Notes under the pieces: model-generated | Database searches by the model: none | Told to the model about the DNA's origin: nothing | The model's input: only the letters and a program-made list of their open reading frames with translations | Part shown: in pieces, positions 47,337 through 60,221 of the stretch | Position numbering within the stretch: position 1 is the first letter of the stretch | Layout of the letters: the number at the start of each line of letters is the position of its first letter | Program-made: the position numbers and the translations under genes | From: Eriocheir sinensis | Taxonomy: Eukaryota; Arthropoda; Malacostraca; Decapoda; Varunidae | Direction of reading: 5' to 3' | NCBI RefSeq assembly: GCF_024679095.1 | Contig: NC_066531.1 | Span: 8,862,761-8,926,760 of the forward strand | Length of the DNA stretch: 64,000 nt

Positions 47337-47740
47337 TGGTTGGTTCCAACCAACAACACTGTCTATGAAAAGACATTGTCAATCAGACCCCTTCGTCGAG
47401 CCTGCCCTATGTCTTCATTTCCTCTGTAGGCATCATGTTCCATGTTTTGAATCTCTAGTAAAGGTTCATTTAATTGAATTCCTCTACTGACACAAATATT
47501 ATGTAATAGCATGCATGCATACTTTGTCTTATCATAACTTGTTTGGTGATGGTATGTAAGGTACTGATATGCAGGTATCATGTATATTGAGGTGTAGTAA
47601 TATATGGTGCAATTGCTGCTCTGTTTAGTGTCACAATGTTTAGACAAGGTCAGGTTGTTTAGGGTGTAGACAGCATGATGAATGTTGCTGATGACGACAC
47701 CACCGCCCTGAGAACCACCAGTGAGAGAGAAGAACAAACT
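47337..47740 (-). pseudogene. PIF/Harbinger transposase C-terminus, minus strand
   Basis: Reads KYACMLLHNICVSRGIQLNE through GQARRRGLIDNVFS, ending at 47363. It meets the plus-strand fragment tail to tail at a near-perfect palindrome (arms about 47273-47334 and 47339-47400). Upstream of YYYTS the frame runs into non-transposase repeats. Confidence 0.75.
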
Positions 47741-48065
47741 GGGAGACTGAGGTGGCAGGGTTTCTGTTTTGGGTGCTCAGGATTTGTGGTGACTCCTCAC
47801 TCATTTCACTGAAACTGTATATACATGTAAGTTTGTATATTATAATTATAACCTACGTGTACATAAAAGACAGTTAAAAATATATTATACAAACCTGCAT
47901 GTATATACATCTCAGCGAAAAGTGAGTCGCCACAAAGCCCTAGCACTTAAAACAGAAGCCCTGCCATCTCAGACACCCGGTTTGTTCTTCACTCTCGCTG
48001 GTGGCTCTCAGGGTGGTGGTGTCGTCATAAGCAACATTTATCATGCTGTCTCCACCCTGAACAAC
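47640..48065. repeat. Second inverted repeat
   Basis: 47640-47835 and 47895-48065 are diverged reverse complements (shared GGTTTGTTCTTC, GGTGGTGTCGTCAT, CCCTGCCA, CATGTATATACA) around a loop of about 60 bp. A partial further repeat (GGGTGGTGGCGTTGCTGTCA) lies at 48085-48160. Confidence 0.8.
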
Positions 48066-48182
48066 CTCCTGGCTTGTTTTGCTCTGAGGGTGGTGGCGTT
48101 GCTGTCAGCAATGTTCCTCATGCTGTCTCCTCACCCAAAACAACCTGACCTCAACTAAACATTCTGACAATATACAGAATAG

Positions 48183-49087
<905 letters not shown>

Positions 49088-50382
49088 CTACCTAATTGGA
49101 CCTGTCACCTTTTTTTGACAAGGTAATGACAAGGTAACTGCATTTTTTTCCAAGGCTGCAGCCACCTTATCCATAGCACCACTCAGCCTCCTCACTTCAA
49201 GAAGGATATCTTCTAGAATTTCCACCATTTTGGTCCCAACTGGTGAGTTAACCCTCCTCTGTCTGCTGGTGGAAGTGTGGGGAGGTGCTGCTCCTACATC
49301 AGGGGGATATTGAGTTTCTGGGGCACAGTGTACAGGTGCCAATTGAGGGGCCAGCTGGTGAGTAGTAGTAGGGCGGGGATGGTGAGGAGGGGGCTGTGGT
49401 GGGCCTTGCAGAGGTGCGGGTGTCATAGAATCCTCCGAAAGGAAGATTCTACACACTTCTGTGTCTGCAGTAGCTGTACGTAAAAAATCATTATGATAAG
49501 AGTAATTCAACATGGCATGATATCTTATTTTGTGCTTTCATTATGAGTAGCTAGGAATTTTAGGAAAACCAAAACAAATATGTCTGCTCAAGTTAAGGTA
49601 TATATGTTCAGACCACACAGACTCTATGCAGAATGGTGGTCTCTCCAAACCCAATTGAAACTACATAAAAGCTTTGCAATTTCTGCCTGAGCAAACATGA
49701 AGGTGAAAAGGTCAAGTTGATTTTCAAATCAGTTGTGTTGCACTGAACCAGTGAAGGTGGACGTTTATTTCATAATTAAGTTTCTCTGGAAATCAAGAGT
49801 TGGTGGGCAAAACAATATAATAATCTATACCAAATAAAACAAATGAATGTGTTAAAAAATCAAGATAAACAACAAAAGTTATGGGGAAAAGAACCCATGC
49901 CTTTAGAGCAACTGATGGGTGCGGTCACTTTTCCTTCATATGGAGTCCACAGTGTGGGGCTGGGGTGTTACGGCAAGTGCCGCAGAAGTGGCCCCTGGCA
50001 TAGCGACTTTATAGCTCATCATTGGCTCAGTTGGGTTGCTGCCCTGCTGACTACTATTATGAAGGCCTGAGTTTGATTCCCAGCACTTAACGACAAACAT
50101 TTCAAGATTTTTCACTACATTATTGATTTTTTTTATGGTGAAATATATCAAGTTAGTAGCACTTGTCATAAAGATTAAGATTAGCATGAAGTACATTTCA
50201 TAACATAATTTACCTGTGGACACAGAAGGTGTTGGACGAGGATCTGATTCTAAACCAGATCCTATGCCCGCTACAACTGCAGGGTCCAGCACCTGCGCCA
50301 TGGCCTCCTCAGCATCAGTGAGGGTGTGTGTTTGTACAGAGCCGCCACCTGTACAATTTTGTAGAAAATTAGTACATGGCAA
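49088..50382 (-). CDS. Possible spliced accessory protein of a Harbinger element (C-terminal part)
   Basis: Minus-strand open segments at about 50340-50218 (TLTDAEEAMAQVLDP...TPSVST) and 49490-49088 are bounded by a GT donor after 50218 (GTAAATTATG) and an AG acceptor near 49472 (CGTACAG). The second segment is Pro/Thr-rich and ends with a helical region (VEILEDILLEVRRLSGAMDK). Harbinger elements usually encode a Myb/SANT-type second protein with a helical C-terminus, and Harbinger transposase lies 1.4 kb away. No SANT domain is visible, so this is tentative. The putative intron holds a CR1 fragment and a tRNA-like unit. Confidence 0.3.
49598..49790 (-). mobile_element. CR1 3'-end fragment
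   Basis: TTCAGACCACACAGACTC followed by GTGGTCTCTCC and GTGTTGCACTGAACCAGTGA parallels 20375-20560 of the CR1 copy, diverged. Confidence 0.65.
50020..50095 (+). mobile_element. Possible tRNA-like SINE head
   Basis: A-box-like TTGGCTCAGTTGGGTTGC and B-box-like GAGTTTGATTCCCAGC, about 45 bp apart. A preceding GTGCCGCAGAAGTGGCCCCT segment recurs near 50480. Confidence 0.35.
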
Positions 50383-50383
50383 T

Positions 50384-50645
50384 GCAGTTACGCATAAACT
50401 TATTCTGAATCATTACCTGAATAACTACCCCAACACTGTTATACCTGTCTTTGCCAAAATAGATAGCTATTTCCACCAAAGTGCCGCAAAAGTGGCCCCT
50501 GGCATAGTGACGGCACTAACTTATCACTGCTAAAAATAGTAACTTATTACCTCTTAATTCATTATTCTAGTATTTGAAAAATAATAATTAGTGATATAAA
50601 CGGTTATCTGTGTTTGTTAACATACAAACCCTATAAGTTAGGTGT
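50384..50645. other. AT-rich stretch
   Basis: No gene recognised. Confidence 0.45.
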
Positions 50646-50649
50646 TTTT

Positions 50650-52160
50650 TAATAGAGGGATGAGGGACTGCAAAGACAGCGATGAAAACCATCATGACCC
50701 ATGAGCTGTGCCAGGTGGACGGGTACAGTGTGTTTTCCCGCCTCCAGAGAGAGCAGGAGGCGGTGGAGTACTAGTGTGGTGCCGAACACTTTCAACCCCT
50801 CATTGCTCGATGTGGACGTTCCCGATGAGGTGAAGGCAATGTGGATCAAAGCCACCTCCTCCCGCCACCCCCGCCAGGTTGACACCATCATACTATGTAC
50901 AGTGTACCATCCACCCCGCTCTCTCTCCGGCCCTGCGTTAGTGAACCATCTCATCAATACAGTGGACGCTACACGTGTTAGGTATCCCGGCGCTAAGTTC
51001 GTGTTGTGTGGGGACTTCAAAGAACTAGACATTGCGGACGTTACCGCCCATCCGTGCCTCACACAACTTGTTAATTTTCCCACGCACGAAAGGAACACGC
51101 TGGACCTTATCCTCACTGACCTGACGGACTGGTACTCCCCCCATCAGCCCCATGGACGCCTTCCCCTACCATCTCACGGAGGTGCGAAACGGTCAAGAGG
51201 ACCACCCGCCCGACACCTGACTCCAAGATTAGGCAGTTTGGGCAGTGGTTGGTGGGCTATCCTTGGGTCGAGGTCCTTACCGTTCGTGACGTCACGGAGA
51301 AGTGGAACAACTACCTCGCCACCATCACTCAGGCGTAACACCACTTCTTCCCCACCAAGACACAACACAGCTACCCAGCCGACTGCCTTGGATGACCTCC
51401 AGGATTAAGCCCTTAATGCAGCAAAGGAACCGCGCCTTCCACACGGACCGAGCAAGATACAGGGCCCTTCGCAACACAGTCATCAGGGAAATCGCAGTGG
51501 GGAAGAAGGAGTACTACCCACAAGAACTACAACACCTGGAGGGCAATAACACCAGCAAGTTGTTCTCCAAGATACGCCATTTGTGTGGCCTGGGCAACCC
51601 GTCGTCGGCATTCCCTTTTCTCTCCTCCTCCTCCTTCCCCCTTGAGATAGCTGAACTGATTAACTTTCACTTTTCCTCCTTCTGTCAAAGCCTTCCCCCC
51701 CTAAACCTTGCCTCCCCCCCGCCTACCTACCCTTCCCGTCTAATCCTCCCGCCGTGGAAGAGTTTCAAATTGCCGAAAAGCTCAGTTCTCTCAAACTCAA
51801 AAGGTCTACCACACCTCTAGATTTACCCATAAAGCTTTATCAGGAGATTTCCTATGAACTTGCTACCCCCCTTGCCTCCATTATAAATGCCTCCCTCACT
51901 CAGAGCAAATGCCCCACAGATTGGAAAACATCATTCGTCACTCCCATCCCCAAAGTCACCAACCCCACCTCACTTAATGAACTAAGACCCATTGCCATCA
52001 CTCCAATCCCGAGCCTACTTTGTGAAGACTTTGTGTTTGGCTGGGCATATGATACTATTCATTACAAAATTGATCAGAGGCAGTTCGGCAACGTTAGAGC
52101 CTCCTCCACAACACATTGCCTCATACGTTTCCTTGATTTCATTCAAAAAACCTGAATACC
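50650..52160 (+). pseudogene. LINE E: endonuclease and RT N-terminal part
   Basis: Endonuclease at 50700-51170: DTIILCTVYHPP, FVLCGDFKELDI and NTLDLILTDL; the N-terminal catalytic block is missing or degenerate. RT entry at 51754-52155: TTPLDLPIKLYQE, CPTDWKTSFVTPIPKV, ELRPIAITPIPSLLCEDFV, then QFGNVRASSTTHCLIRFLDF. It stops before the catalytic Asp blocks, where the hAT-related region starts. The STTHCLI block differs from LINE C, so these are two LINE families. Confidence 0.8.
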
Positions 52161-52490
52161 AGAAACAAACTGCGTTCATCGCGAACCGTCGCAACGGGTT
52201 TTATTTTCAAAATTGCGCTCCTCTGCGTACAGTCGCGCGCATTCACGCCTCAGAAGGCTTATGGACCTGATGGAGAGGCTCTGAGCTGCGGCTGGTCGCG
52301 AGCACGTCACTATCAGTCATTGTCACAGACTCACGGTGCATGCAATCAAGGCTTTTGTCTGGGCAAGGTTGGTACCTTTGACGTTACTTTATTTTCTGAA
52401 ATATTAAATAGGTACTGAATGATGTGACAATGTCATCAACAGTGTTATAGAGAAGGTATGACATTATCAACCAAGAAAAAAAAAACTTAT
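52161..52490. other. Junction between LINE E and hAT remnant
   Basis: No clear domain. It contains TACAGTCGCGCGCATT at about 52227, which resembles the start of the MITE termini, but no partner end is seen. Confidence 0.35.
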
Positions 52491-54533
52491 AAATGGCTCT
52501 TGTTTATCACCACACATACAAAATGAATTCATCTCAAGTCTAGGGAATCAGGTTAAGGAGGAAATCTTGGCTGATTATAAAAAATGCAAAGTATTATGGA
52601 ATTATTTTTGACAGTACGCCTGATGTTTCTCATAATGACCAGATGTCTGAAGTGATTAGATATGTTCATATTGAAGGTGATACTGTTCAAATGAGGGAGT
52701 CCTTCTTGAGATTCATTCCTATTGCTGGAAAAACTGCAGATGCTTTTACAAAGGGTATACTAAGTAATTTGGAGAAAGATGGGCTAGAGTCACTAGACAT
52801 TCAACTTTGCCGCAGTCAGGGATATGATAATGCCGCAACTATGTCTGGTATTCAAGGTGGGGTGCTGAAGGAAATCAAAGAATTAAATCCTAAGGCTTTG
52901 TTTGTGCCATGTGCTAATCACTCCTTGAACCTTTGTGGAGTGCACTCTTTTCGAAATAATCCTGTATGTGTCACTTTCTTTGGAACTGTAGAGATGTTTT
53001 ATTGTTTCTTTGCACTGTCAACACATAGATGGGAAGTATTGAAAGAAAATATGGACCTGACAGATAAAAAAAATTCTCAGACTAGGTGGAGTGCACACCA
53101 TGATGCTGTAAAACCACTCAAGAAACAATTTGGGAAGCTAATCACAGCCTTAGAGACACTGACAGACCATAGAGAAAATGTGGACACAAGAGGATCTGCT
53201 GAATGTTTGTTTAAAGCAGTATGTGATTTTTCATTTTTGTGATTTCTCTCATTCTGGTGTGATATACACTGGAAGAAGTGAACCTCACGCAGAAATATTT
53301 ACAAACAGAAGGAATAAGCCAAGAGAAGTGCAATGTTATGATCAGTGGTTTGAATTTTTCCTTACAGATGATGAATGAAATTGTGGAGAAAGCTATTGTA
53401 TATGCAAGTCAACAGTGTGACGAAATGGGGCTATCCATGGAAAAACGAAGAATAATAAAACGCAAGAAGAGAATGCCCGGAGAGCTTGCTAAGGATGCTG
53501 GACTGACAGTGGAAGAGTAGATGAGAAGATGAATGCTTGAATGTGTTGATCAGTTCAGTCAAGAATTGAATGCTCGATCAGAGGCCATGAATAATGTCTT
53601 GTCAACATTTAGGGCCAGTTTCACAGTTCCCCATGATGGGTTAGTAAGCTCCCAAACCAATACCAGAGCCTTCGAAATTTCCTTGTATAGTGTCTGGTGT
53701 TTGTATTTAAGTTAAAAAATTTGACGAAACTATACAGGGAAAGTCTTGTGTATTTAGTGTAGCATCGAAGACCTCACCATTTTGGATTGTATGGGATTCT
53801 ATAGTTTGGTTCGGGCTGTTGCGAAGACACTGTGTTGGACTGTGAAATCGGCTCTTACAGTCCTACACAATTTGCTCTCTGCAAATGAGCAACAACTACA
53901 GGAGAGCATTTCAAGTATGACCAAGATTTTTGATGAAATATCAGAAGATGAGGTCAAGGTGGAGATCGTGCGACTCCGAAGACACTTGAAGGCTGCAAAA
54001 CTCACAACTGAAGAAGTGTATACATGGACAGTCTTGCAGTTCCTAAAGTTTATTGTCAAATGGGACTTTGGAGAATCCTTGCCAAATTGATCATTGTGCC
54101 TGAGACTTTTTAACAATTTGTGTGTCGGTAGCATGATGTGAAAGAAGTTTTTCCAAGCTAAAACTTATCAAGAACGACCTTAGCCTGGTAGCTGTGAGGA
54201 TCACGTTTCTTATAGGTCCCTCTAAGCGAGAAAAATGAGAAAAAATCATCACTCACCCAAACCATTTCATAATATATATCAACGCATTTGTGATCAGTTT
54301 ATGCATCATCTATTTTGGAGGGTTTATATCATGGCAAAAATGTGGCCCGTCGCTGGTAACATGGTAAAGCCACAAATTTGGCCCGTCGTTGCTACCGGGT
54401 TAGGTCAACTGAGTCAGGCAAGATTGAACAGCCTGGCTATCATTTCCATAGAAAATGAACGTGCAAAGAATGTTAATTTTGATGATGTAATTGACAAGTT
54501 TGCTGATGCTAAGGCACGTAGAATGAGAATATA
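52491..54533 (+). pseudogene. hAT-superfamily (ZMYM1/DUF4371-like) transposase, decayed
   Basis: Pieces in order: KNAKYYGIIFDSTPDVSHND (about 52580), SFLRFIPIAGKTADAF (about 52700), CRSQGYDNAATMSGIQGG (52810), FVPCANHSLNLCGVH (52900), STHRWEVLK and QTRWSAHHDAVK (53030-53110), then LTQKYLQTEGIS (53280), DQFSQELNARSEAMNNV (53550), and a hATC dimerisation end CERSFSKLKLIKNDL (54140) and LSQARLNSLAIISIENERA (54410). The N-terminal zinc finger is not found. Frameshifts lie near 52600, 53240 and 53700, and about 210 bp of foreign sequence splits hATC at 54185-54405. Confidence 0.85.
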
Positions 54534-54535
54534 AA

Positions 54536-55135
54536 ACTTACTCCAAAGCTTTTTGTTACTCTGCTCCCAGGTTCAAAACTTACTCCAAAGCTTTTTGTTA
54601 CTCTGCTCCCAGGCTCAAAACTTACTCCAAAGCTTTTTGTTACTCTGCTCCCAGGTTCAAAACTTACTTCAAAGCTTTTTGTTACTCTGCTCCCAGGTTC
54701 AAAACTTACTCCAAAGCTTTTTGTTACTCTGCTCCCAGGTTCAAAACTTACTCCAAAGCTTTTTGTTACTCTGCTCCCAGGTTCAAAACTTACTCCAAAG
54801 CTTTTTGTTACTCTGCTCCCAGGTTCAAAACTTACTCCAAAGCCTTTTTTGTTACTCTTCTCCCAGGTTCAAAACTTACTCCAACGCTTTTTTTGTTACT
54901 TTGCTCCCAGGTTCAAAACTTACTCCAAAGCTTTTTGTTACTCTTCTCCCAGGTTCAAAACTTACTACAAAACTTTTTGTTACTTTGCTCCCAGGTTCAA
55001 AACTTACTCCAAAGCTTTTTGTTACTCTTCTCCCAGGTTCAAAACTTACTCCAAAGCTTTTTGTTACTCTGCTCCCAGGTTCAAAACTTACTACAAAACT
55101 TTTTGTTACTCTGCTCCCAGGTTCAAAACTTAATG
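54536..55135. repeat. 42-bp minisatellite
   Basis: About 14 units of 42 bp (AACTTACTCCAAAGCTTTTT and GTTACTCTGCTCCCAGGTTC), highly homogeneous. 42 is a multiple of three, so several frames stay open, giving a 14-residue repeat LLCSQVQNLLQSFL on the plus strand. It starts immediately after the hATC stop. Confidence 0.95.
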
Positions 55136-55383
55136 AATGAATAATGAATCTCTCAGAGCGGGTCATGAAGATTTTGAAATAAATAAATGAATAAATAAAT
55201 AAAAATAAAATATTACAATTCAGTAGGAAATAAATTAAACAAATTTTGCTGGTATATTTTAACCTCTTCATTGCCGGCTGCATTACGTACAAGGAGGCGA
55301 TGTCTCTGTACGCACAACAAATGGGGAGCGGGGTTCAAAATTATGCTCCGCCCCGGGTACCAAATACTCTAGGAACGCCTCTG
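55136..55383. mobile_element. hAT 3' terminal region
   Basis: AATA-rich segment, then CGCCCCGGGTACCAAATACT and an end GGAACGCCTCTG. Its reverse complement begins CAGAGGCG, a typical hAT-type terminus. LINE C resumes immediately after. No matching left terminus is found. Confidence 0.6.
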
Positions 55384-56083
55384 TCTGAATGGCTTCCTTC
55401 CACAACGAAGTACTCATCACTGCCTCGTTAACTCTACACCCGCCTCTCCCCACCAGCGTGGTTGCCTTCCTTGATCTCAGAAGTGCCTTCGACGTAGCCA
55501 ACAGGGATATTATTCTTGACCAGCTGGTGGACTTCGGTGTTAAGGAAGCCTTCTAAAGTGGATAAGGGGTTATCTCTGTACCAGCACCTCACGTGTCTTT
55601 TTAGGGGTGCATGCAGCTCCAAGGAACGATTTGAGCTTGGCACCCCACAGGGTGGTGTTCTAAGTCCTCTTCTCTTCAATGTCCTGATGCACCGTCTACA
55701 CTATCTTCTTCCTGCCATCCCTGGAACTACTGCCACCTGTTACGCGGACGACATCTGCATCCATTCGACCTCACCTCATGATCTTCAGCTATTTCTTCGC
55801 CATTTCTATGTGTCTACCACCGCCTGTGGGCTCATCATCTTCCCGGAAAGAAGCAGGATCTTCTCCTCCCGCAACCTCAGAGCACTGCCAGCGTTCACCA
55901 TGGGTGGGAATGCCATCCCTCACTGCACGCAGTACACATACCCGGGCGCACCAGTCCGGATCACCCCAGCAATACCCGCTCGCCAACGGATCCATCCCAT
56001 CGTGAAGGACCTCCTTGACCGTTTGCAGCCCCGCTTCTCTCCTATCAAGTGGCTTGCCACCAATGCCACAGATGTCTCCATCC

Positions 56084-56231
56084 ATGCAAGATGGCGCCAC
56101 TATAAACACTCGCCTGCGCCAGAACGGGCTGGGCCGACCATCAGGCCCCACCGGGAAGAAGCCTTAGGCCGACCATCAGGTCCCACCGGGAAGAAGCCTA
56201 CCGGCGCAATAGGCCGCGACGTAAAAAAAAA
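56084..56231 (+). mobile_element. SINE 3' fragment, copy 4
   Basis: ATGCAAGATGGCGCCACTAT through two ACCATCAGG units to GGCCGCGACGTAAAAAA. No tRNA head. It interrupts LINE C. Confidence 0.85.
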
Positions 56232-56377
56232 GTGTTGAGGACTCTTTGGGCCGTATTTTAAGACACCATCGCTTCTCACATCAACTATTTCTAAAGGTCA
56301 AAGAGGGGATCAATCTGTTTTCATGAGTGTTTTTCAAGGTTCATGGCACAGAGGAAGGGTCAAACTACCACCAGGGT

Positions 56378-56711
56378 AGGCGGTGGCCGAACTGGTAGCG
56401 TACTGGACCCACATTCGCCGCGTGATGGACGACGCGGGTTCGAATCCTCACGCTACCACTCGGATTTTTCAGTCACCGCCGAGTGGCTTAAAACTACCCA
56501 CATGCTGTCCTGAAGACCACCCATGAACCCGGACTCTAGAGGAAGCCGTCCAAGCGAATCAAGAACGAGTTCCGGGGGGCACTATGAGCCAATGCAAGAT
56601 GGCGCCACTATAAACACTCGCCTGCGCCAGAACGGGCTGGGCCGACCATCAGGCCCCACCAGGAAGATGCCTACCGGCGCAACAGGCAAAAAGACGTAAA
56701 AAAATAAAAAA
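56378..56711 (+). mobile_element. tRNA-derived SINE, copy 5, with target duplication
   Basis: Head with GTGGCCGAACTGGTAGCG (A box) and GGTTCGAATCC (B box, perfect); body and tail as in the other copies. CAGGGT lies directly before (56372-56377) and again after the A-rich tail, a plausible 6-bp target duplication within LINE C. Confidence 0.85.
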
Positions 56712-58205
56712 CAGGGTCAGAAAACTACCCCTGGAAAGGCCTACAGCACCTACGAAAGCCATGTCAAATATGTGAACTTGGGCGACGAAATGTTTTAAAA
56801 TACGACCCTTTACATCCTGTTCCTTCGGTCAGTCGTTGACTATCTGTCCCCTGCACTAAGTCATCTGCCCAGAAAAGCACTAGGACCACTTGAGGTATTC
56901 CAGAATCGAGTCATGAGGTTTATCCTGGGGTGTCCTCTCTCCACTCGCATAGTCAACATGCAGACGGAACTTGACCTGCCTCCACTTGTAGATATAATTT
57001 ACGCCAATGTGACATATTTCTCGGTCAAGTGTCTCCGCTCTCCCCACCTTGCTCCGCACTTCTCTGCAGTCATCAGAACATCGCTGGACCCAAACGCACT
57101 CAGACTCCAACTTCGACCAGGTGGCCGCAACCTCGCCAATGCTGTGTGTGACAACATTCGTGATCTGGCCATTAACGTTCCTGAGGAGACAGCTGTTCCT
57201 GGGTTACCAACATATAGGGTCCCCCTCCCTGTTGTCACACTTACACCGACCTCCAAAGACTCCCCTCTCCTCTTGCAGAAGCAATTGGCTCTGGAGACCA
57301 TCGCCACTGTGTCCACGTCAGTCGCCGCCGTCCAGCACATCTACGTTGACGGTTCAGTGCAGGCAGACAGGAGTGCAGCGTGTCCCATGTTCTCCCCCAC
57401 CATGGAGCCGCCTGTGGGGGCTGAGTGGCTCGGCCGCAGGCTACCAGACTCTTCGAGCTCCACCTTCTGTGAACTTCACGGCAACCTGGATGCAGTAACT
57501 CTCCTTGCTCGACGAAGAGTGAATGGGGTTATTACCTGTGACTCCCAGTCTGCTCTCCATGCCCTCTCCTCGCCCAGGCCCAGCTGTGGCAGTGTTGTAC
57601 AGGACGTCCTGCGTCAACTAGCCATTGCCCGCGATTCCTCTCTTGTCATGTCCTTCGTGTGGACGCCCTCCCACATCGGGCTTGCTGATCATGACACGGT
57701 GGATCGTCTTGCCAAGGCGGCCTGTACACTGGACTTGCATGATACGGATGCTGTGGCATCCCTCCGGTGCCTGCGATACAGCATATACTCAGTTGCTCTC
57801 TCCAAGACAGTGCGTCGCAGGGACGCAGAACGGGCCAACAGTGGGTCCATCCAGCACCACGACAACATGCTCCAGTGTCGTCACAAGTACCGCCGACACG
57901 GCCTCACGTACGGAGGTACAATGTTGTGAGTGCGCGGCTCAGGCTCGGATACCGGCCAGTGTGGCAGGTCTCCCAAGCTGAGGATGTGCCGCACTACTCC
58001 TCCTGCAAACTGTGTGAGCAACCGAACGCCAACACCCTTGAACATTATTGCCTCCAGTGCCGCACAGTAACAGACTTACTCCCACACAGACAAACCCTAC
58101 TCCAAATTTGTAAATACTTACTCACTCCAGACAATCCAGACATCATACTGATCATTTTGGTGGCTGTTGATTGTAAATATTTTGTTCATTGTCTATATTT
58201 TGCTT

Positions 58206-58207
<2 letters not shown>

Positions 58208-58249
<42 letters not shown>
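58208..58249. repeat. (TG)n microsatellite
   Basis: TG run near the LINE C 3' end. Confidence 0.95.
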
Positions 58250-58252
<3 letters not shown>

Positions 58253-58259
58253 TCACCGC

Positions 58260-58495
58260 GGCCTAATCATGAGTCGGACTCGCTTTCGCCAGCAGGTACC
58301 TTCACGACGTCAGCAAGTGCTCATTATTGTCGATCTCTGGGTACTGCCAGGACCTCACACACCACACACCCCATCCCCTTTCCTCAAGGGGGGACAGTAA
58401 TCACTCCTAGTCAACAGAAAGGATCCGGCCTGAGCGGGGCCCCGAACCGCCGCCTGTTTGGCCGTGAAGCATTGCAGCGCAGCGCTCTATCGACT
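58260..58495 (-). mobile_element. Possible tRNA-derived SINE, second copy
   Basis: As at 35190-35422; the minus strand has CGATAGAGCGCTGCGCTGCA and GGCGGTTCGGGGCCCCGC. Confidence 0.4.
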
Positions 58496-58524
58496 GTGTG
58501 TGTGTGTACTTTACGTCCATGTTT

Positions 58525-59025
58525 TTGGGAACCCGGAATGACTAGTGCACGATAGCTATAATGTGAGAGGGATACTCGCTCTCGCGATAGAACCTAGAGA
58601 AAAACGGCAAATATCCCAACTTCTTGACTATAACGAGTCTAGGCTGCACTAGAAAAACGAATAATAACGGGTGAAAGAGTCGAGAGAAGCAATCGAGCAG
58701 GGTGCTTGCAGCGCCACCTGGACACAGGCAGAGAGAGGTGCCGCACGCTCCATTCTTTCAAGCCGCCTCGCTCCGTGAAGACGCTCCCCCGCTCTGCTGC
58801 CACAGTGAACTGTGTGACCACATTTGCTTGGCCTTGTTTCCTTGTGCCTTGCTTAAGTTCCTCGTCCCTGGGAGCGGTGGTTTTCTGACCCCCTTCCCGC
58901 ACCGGCGCTCTGTCTCCCCGTGCCACCGCCGGGCGAGAAGAGCGGCCGTGTGTGTGACGAGTGATTAGCGCCCATATGGTTCGCTTGACCTGCGTCCATT
59001 TGGTTCGCTCTCGTCTTATTACATG
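58525..59025. other. DIRS-like terminal block plus satellite-like tail, second copy
   Basis: Same as 35488-35990; it begins GGGAACCCGGAATGACTAGT. Confidence 0.6.
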
Positions 59026-59917
59026 AATATATTTACAAATTTCAAAAATGATACTAGAAAAACATGGAATGCTGTTAATCAACTTAAAAACAACTACACT
59101 TTTTTTTTTATCTAAGCTATATATCCGTAAATAACAAAATACCCCGACATCTTTCAGATAAACTGATGCATTCAATAAATATTACACAAATATTGCTGTT
59201 TACCTTGATAACAACATACCACCGGCCTCTACTAACCCAATTACTTTTTTACGAGGTGACTACCCTACATCAATGTCTGTCCTTCCTATTATTCCAAGTT
59301 ATGTTACATCAACTATAAAGTCCTTGAAAAACAAAAAAATCAAATGCAAATGAGATCCCTGTATCTATAATTAAAGCTAACAATGAACAATTAGCTATCC
59401 CATTGTCTAAACTATTCAACCAATCCCATGAACAGGGTATATTTCCACAACTTCTGAAACATGCCACAGTAATCCCAATATATAAAAATGGTCCGAAGGA
59501 TAACCTTGGCAATTACAGACCGATATCACTGCTTAGTACTTTCCCTAAAATCTGAAAAATTGATGAAAAAATACTTAATTAATTTCCTAGAAAGTAAATC
59601 TATTATAACGCCTCAACAATTTGGATTTCGACAAAACATGAGTACTTTCCAAGCTTTGAATAACCTCTCTGATGAAAATATTTACACCGCCCTGGACTCC
59701 CAAGATTTTTTGCTCGGTATTTTTATTGATTTCTGTAAAGCATTTGATACCGTTAAACGTGACATATTACTACAAAGATTGAAACTTTATGGCATCCGAG
59801 GTATATTACATGACTGGTTTAAGGATTATCTCTAATAGAACACAATCTACTAAAATTTTAAATAACTTATCTTTACCACAAAACATACAATATGGAGTTC
59901 CACAGGGCAGTGTACTA

Positions 59918-60221
59918 CTATGCTTTTCAACAGCTGTGTTACCTCGATTTTCTCGATTTTCTCGGTAACGAGGTGTTGGATCTCTATTATACTTTGCCAC
60001 AGCATATTTCACACCAAGTGCTAATTTTTGACTGCACAGTGCATTACCAGAAGTGTATGAGTAAGCTACATACTCTTGACATTTGAGAGAAATTTCCGAT
60101 ATTCGGAGAAGGCATTCGGACAGTTCCTACTACGTCACACCCTAGACCCACCCACCTCTCTCCCCCTATATGATCCTTCCTCTCTAACACTCGTTATCCC
60201 CTTCCTCCCCAACCCTCCCCC

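Larger units (their letters stand above)
55384..58205 (+). pseudogene. LINE C: RT, RNase H and C-terminal knuckle, with SINE insertions
   Basis: RT: MASFHNEVLITASL (55393), VVAFLDLRSAFDVANRDIIL (about 55455), LGTPQGGVLSPLLFNVLMHR (about 55640), CYADDICIHS (about 55740). The C-terminal RT part at 56820-57190 has FQNRVMRFILGCP. RNase H at about 57330-57730: YVDGSVQADRS, CELHGNLDAV, CDSQSALHAL, WTPSHIGLADHDTVDRLAK. The knuckle CKLCEQPN...HYCLQC is near 58000, after a frameshift near 57905. Breaks: a frameshift near 55555 and two SINE insertions (56084-56231, 56378-56711). 5' truncated by the hAT region. Confidence 0.85.
57182..59370. repeat. Mosaic duplicated block, copy 2
   Basis: Partner of 34127-36350. 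Differences are mainly single bases and TG tract lengths: 58208-58249 is long and 58494-58507 short, the reverse of copy 1. Here both flanks continue naturally as LINE C (left) and LINE D (right), so this is likely the source copy. Confidence 0.85.

Noticed and set aside
54553..55140. 195-codon frame made of LLCSQVQNLLQSFL repeats
   Set aside because: Same reason: 42-bp units; it starts after the hATC stop and lacks any other domain.
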